5,301 nucleotides of DNA from Caldisericales bacterium (lineage in GTDB: Bacteria > Caldisericota > Caldisericia > Caldisericales > Caldisericaceae): contig WFSP01000012.1 in assembly GCA_015485995.1 (NCBI GenBank), forward strand, positions 1 to 5,301, read 5' to 3'. The notes beneath the pieces are model-generated. The model was not told where the DNA came from, searched no databases, and saw only the letters and a list, made by a program, of their open reading frames with translations. The stretch's first letter is position 1. The number at the start of each line of letters is the position of its first letter. The position numbers were made by a program, and so were the translations under genes. Positions 5,035 to 5,301 of this stretch are shown piece after piece.

Positions 5035-5301
5035 CTATACAGCCTCAGGGAGCGGTAATGCCTCACGGCTTCCCGCCAGTTCCTGCTTCAGCGTATGCAT
5101 TGCATACTCGACAGGTGTAACTTCCCGCAAGCCCTGCGGTAGGGTTTGTAAAAGGTTTTCCTTCCCTATTGCTCTCATCAGGATATTGATTGATGCTACT
5201 AAGTCAGCATTAGCAGCATATCCACACTTCTCACATACGAATGCTGCCTGGCTTTTACGGTTATATCTGGATACGTGTCCGCATACAGGGCAGGTTTGGG
5301 A
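5035..5301 (-). CDS. tnpB: TnpB of element 2, C-terminal part (N-terminus outside the window)
   Basis: The last 88 residues are present and the start lies beyond the window edge. The fragment opens SQTCPVCGH and continues FVCEKCGYAANADL, a four-cysteine zinc finger, followed by the RuvC-III segment ADLVASINIL. That segment keeps the catalytic Asp but has Val where Asn is usual (canonical DRDVNAAINIL). The tail LKQELAGSREALPLPEAV is a C-terminus of a kind common in this family. The stop is followed after about 12 bases by the terminal hairpin, so this end of the element looks intact. Apart from the zinc finger and RuvC-III it shows no close similarity to TnpB 1, so the two elements belong to different subgroups. 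Whether the nuclease is complete cannot be judged here. Confidence 0.85.
   Translation of the reverse strand, partial: SQTCPVCGHVSRYNRKSQAAFVCEKCGYAANADLVASINILMRAIGKENLLQTLPQGLREVTPVEYAMHTLKQELAGSREALPLPEAV

Larger units (their letters stand above)
4994..5150 (-). ncRNA. Putative omega RNA scaffold at the 3' end of tnpB 2
   Basis: As for element 1, the guide RNA scaffold should overlap the end of tnpB and the right end. Visible folds on the minus strand are GCC-GTGA-GGC, a GNRA-type tetraloop hairpin at 5069-5060, which could be closed by GGGA (5074-5071) with TCCC (5051-5048). An inverted repeat GTATGCA/TGCATAC at 5093-5107 and the terminal hairpin at 5004-5023 are also present. The guide would start AATAGCGTAATGG and so match the start of DnaA-like gene B. 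The upstream limit is estimated. Confidence 0.45.

Overview
Overview. The window carries two tandem full-length DnaA-family genes and a remnant of a third. Between the two genes lies an extremely AT-rich spacer with phased short repeats. TnpB genes of IS200/IS605-type elements sit on both sides. Every gene I can support is on the minus strand, so transcription runs from high to low coordinates. The Lys/Glu/Ile/Val-rich proteins, AT-rich genes and thermophile-like TnpB suggest a low-GC, possibly thermophilic bacterium (Aquificota-like is a guess) or one of its plasmids or proviruses. Nothing seen fixes the taxonomy.

Layout in order of transcription. (1) 5301-5035: C-terminal end of TnpB element 2, entering from outside the window. 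Its right-end hairpin is at 5004-5023 and its inferred border is near 4994. (2) 4984-3692: DnaA-like protein B, whose start codon lies about 10 bases beyond that border. (3) 3691-3167: a 525-base non-coding spacer. It holds three copies of a 13-bp repeat spaced 22 and 23 bp apart, an 18-bp perfect inverted repeat, a segment of about 17% GC and a good promoter for the next gene. (4) 3166-1874: DnaA-like protein A. (5) 1852-1697: a 51-codon ORF matching only the start of the DnaA DNA-binding domain. (6) 1645-377: complete TnpB of element 1, ending in a perfect right-end hairpin at 373-392. (7) 362-1: a more GC-rich open frame with no visible start, apparently a gene broken at the border of element 1.

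How it may work together. Both DnaA-like proteins keep the DnaA ATPase motifs: Walker A and B, sensor 1, the arginine-finger box and the sensor 2 Arg. Both have lost the DnaA signature that reads the standard DnaA box, and they differ from each other at the base-reading positions. The spacer repeats (core TTTATCGT) resemble plasmid iterons and lie directly upstream of gene A's promoter. My inference is a self-contained replication or autoregulation module: divergent initiators plus an iteron origin, possibly the core of a plasmid or integrated element. The TnpB elements have since inserted into or beside it. TnpB element 1 has an atypical RuvC-II motif with Gln where Glu is usual.
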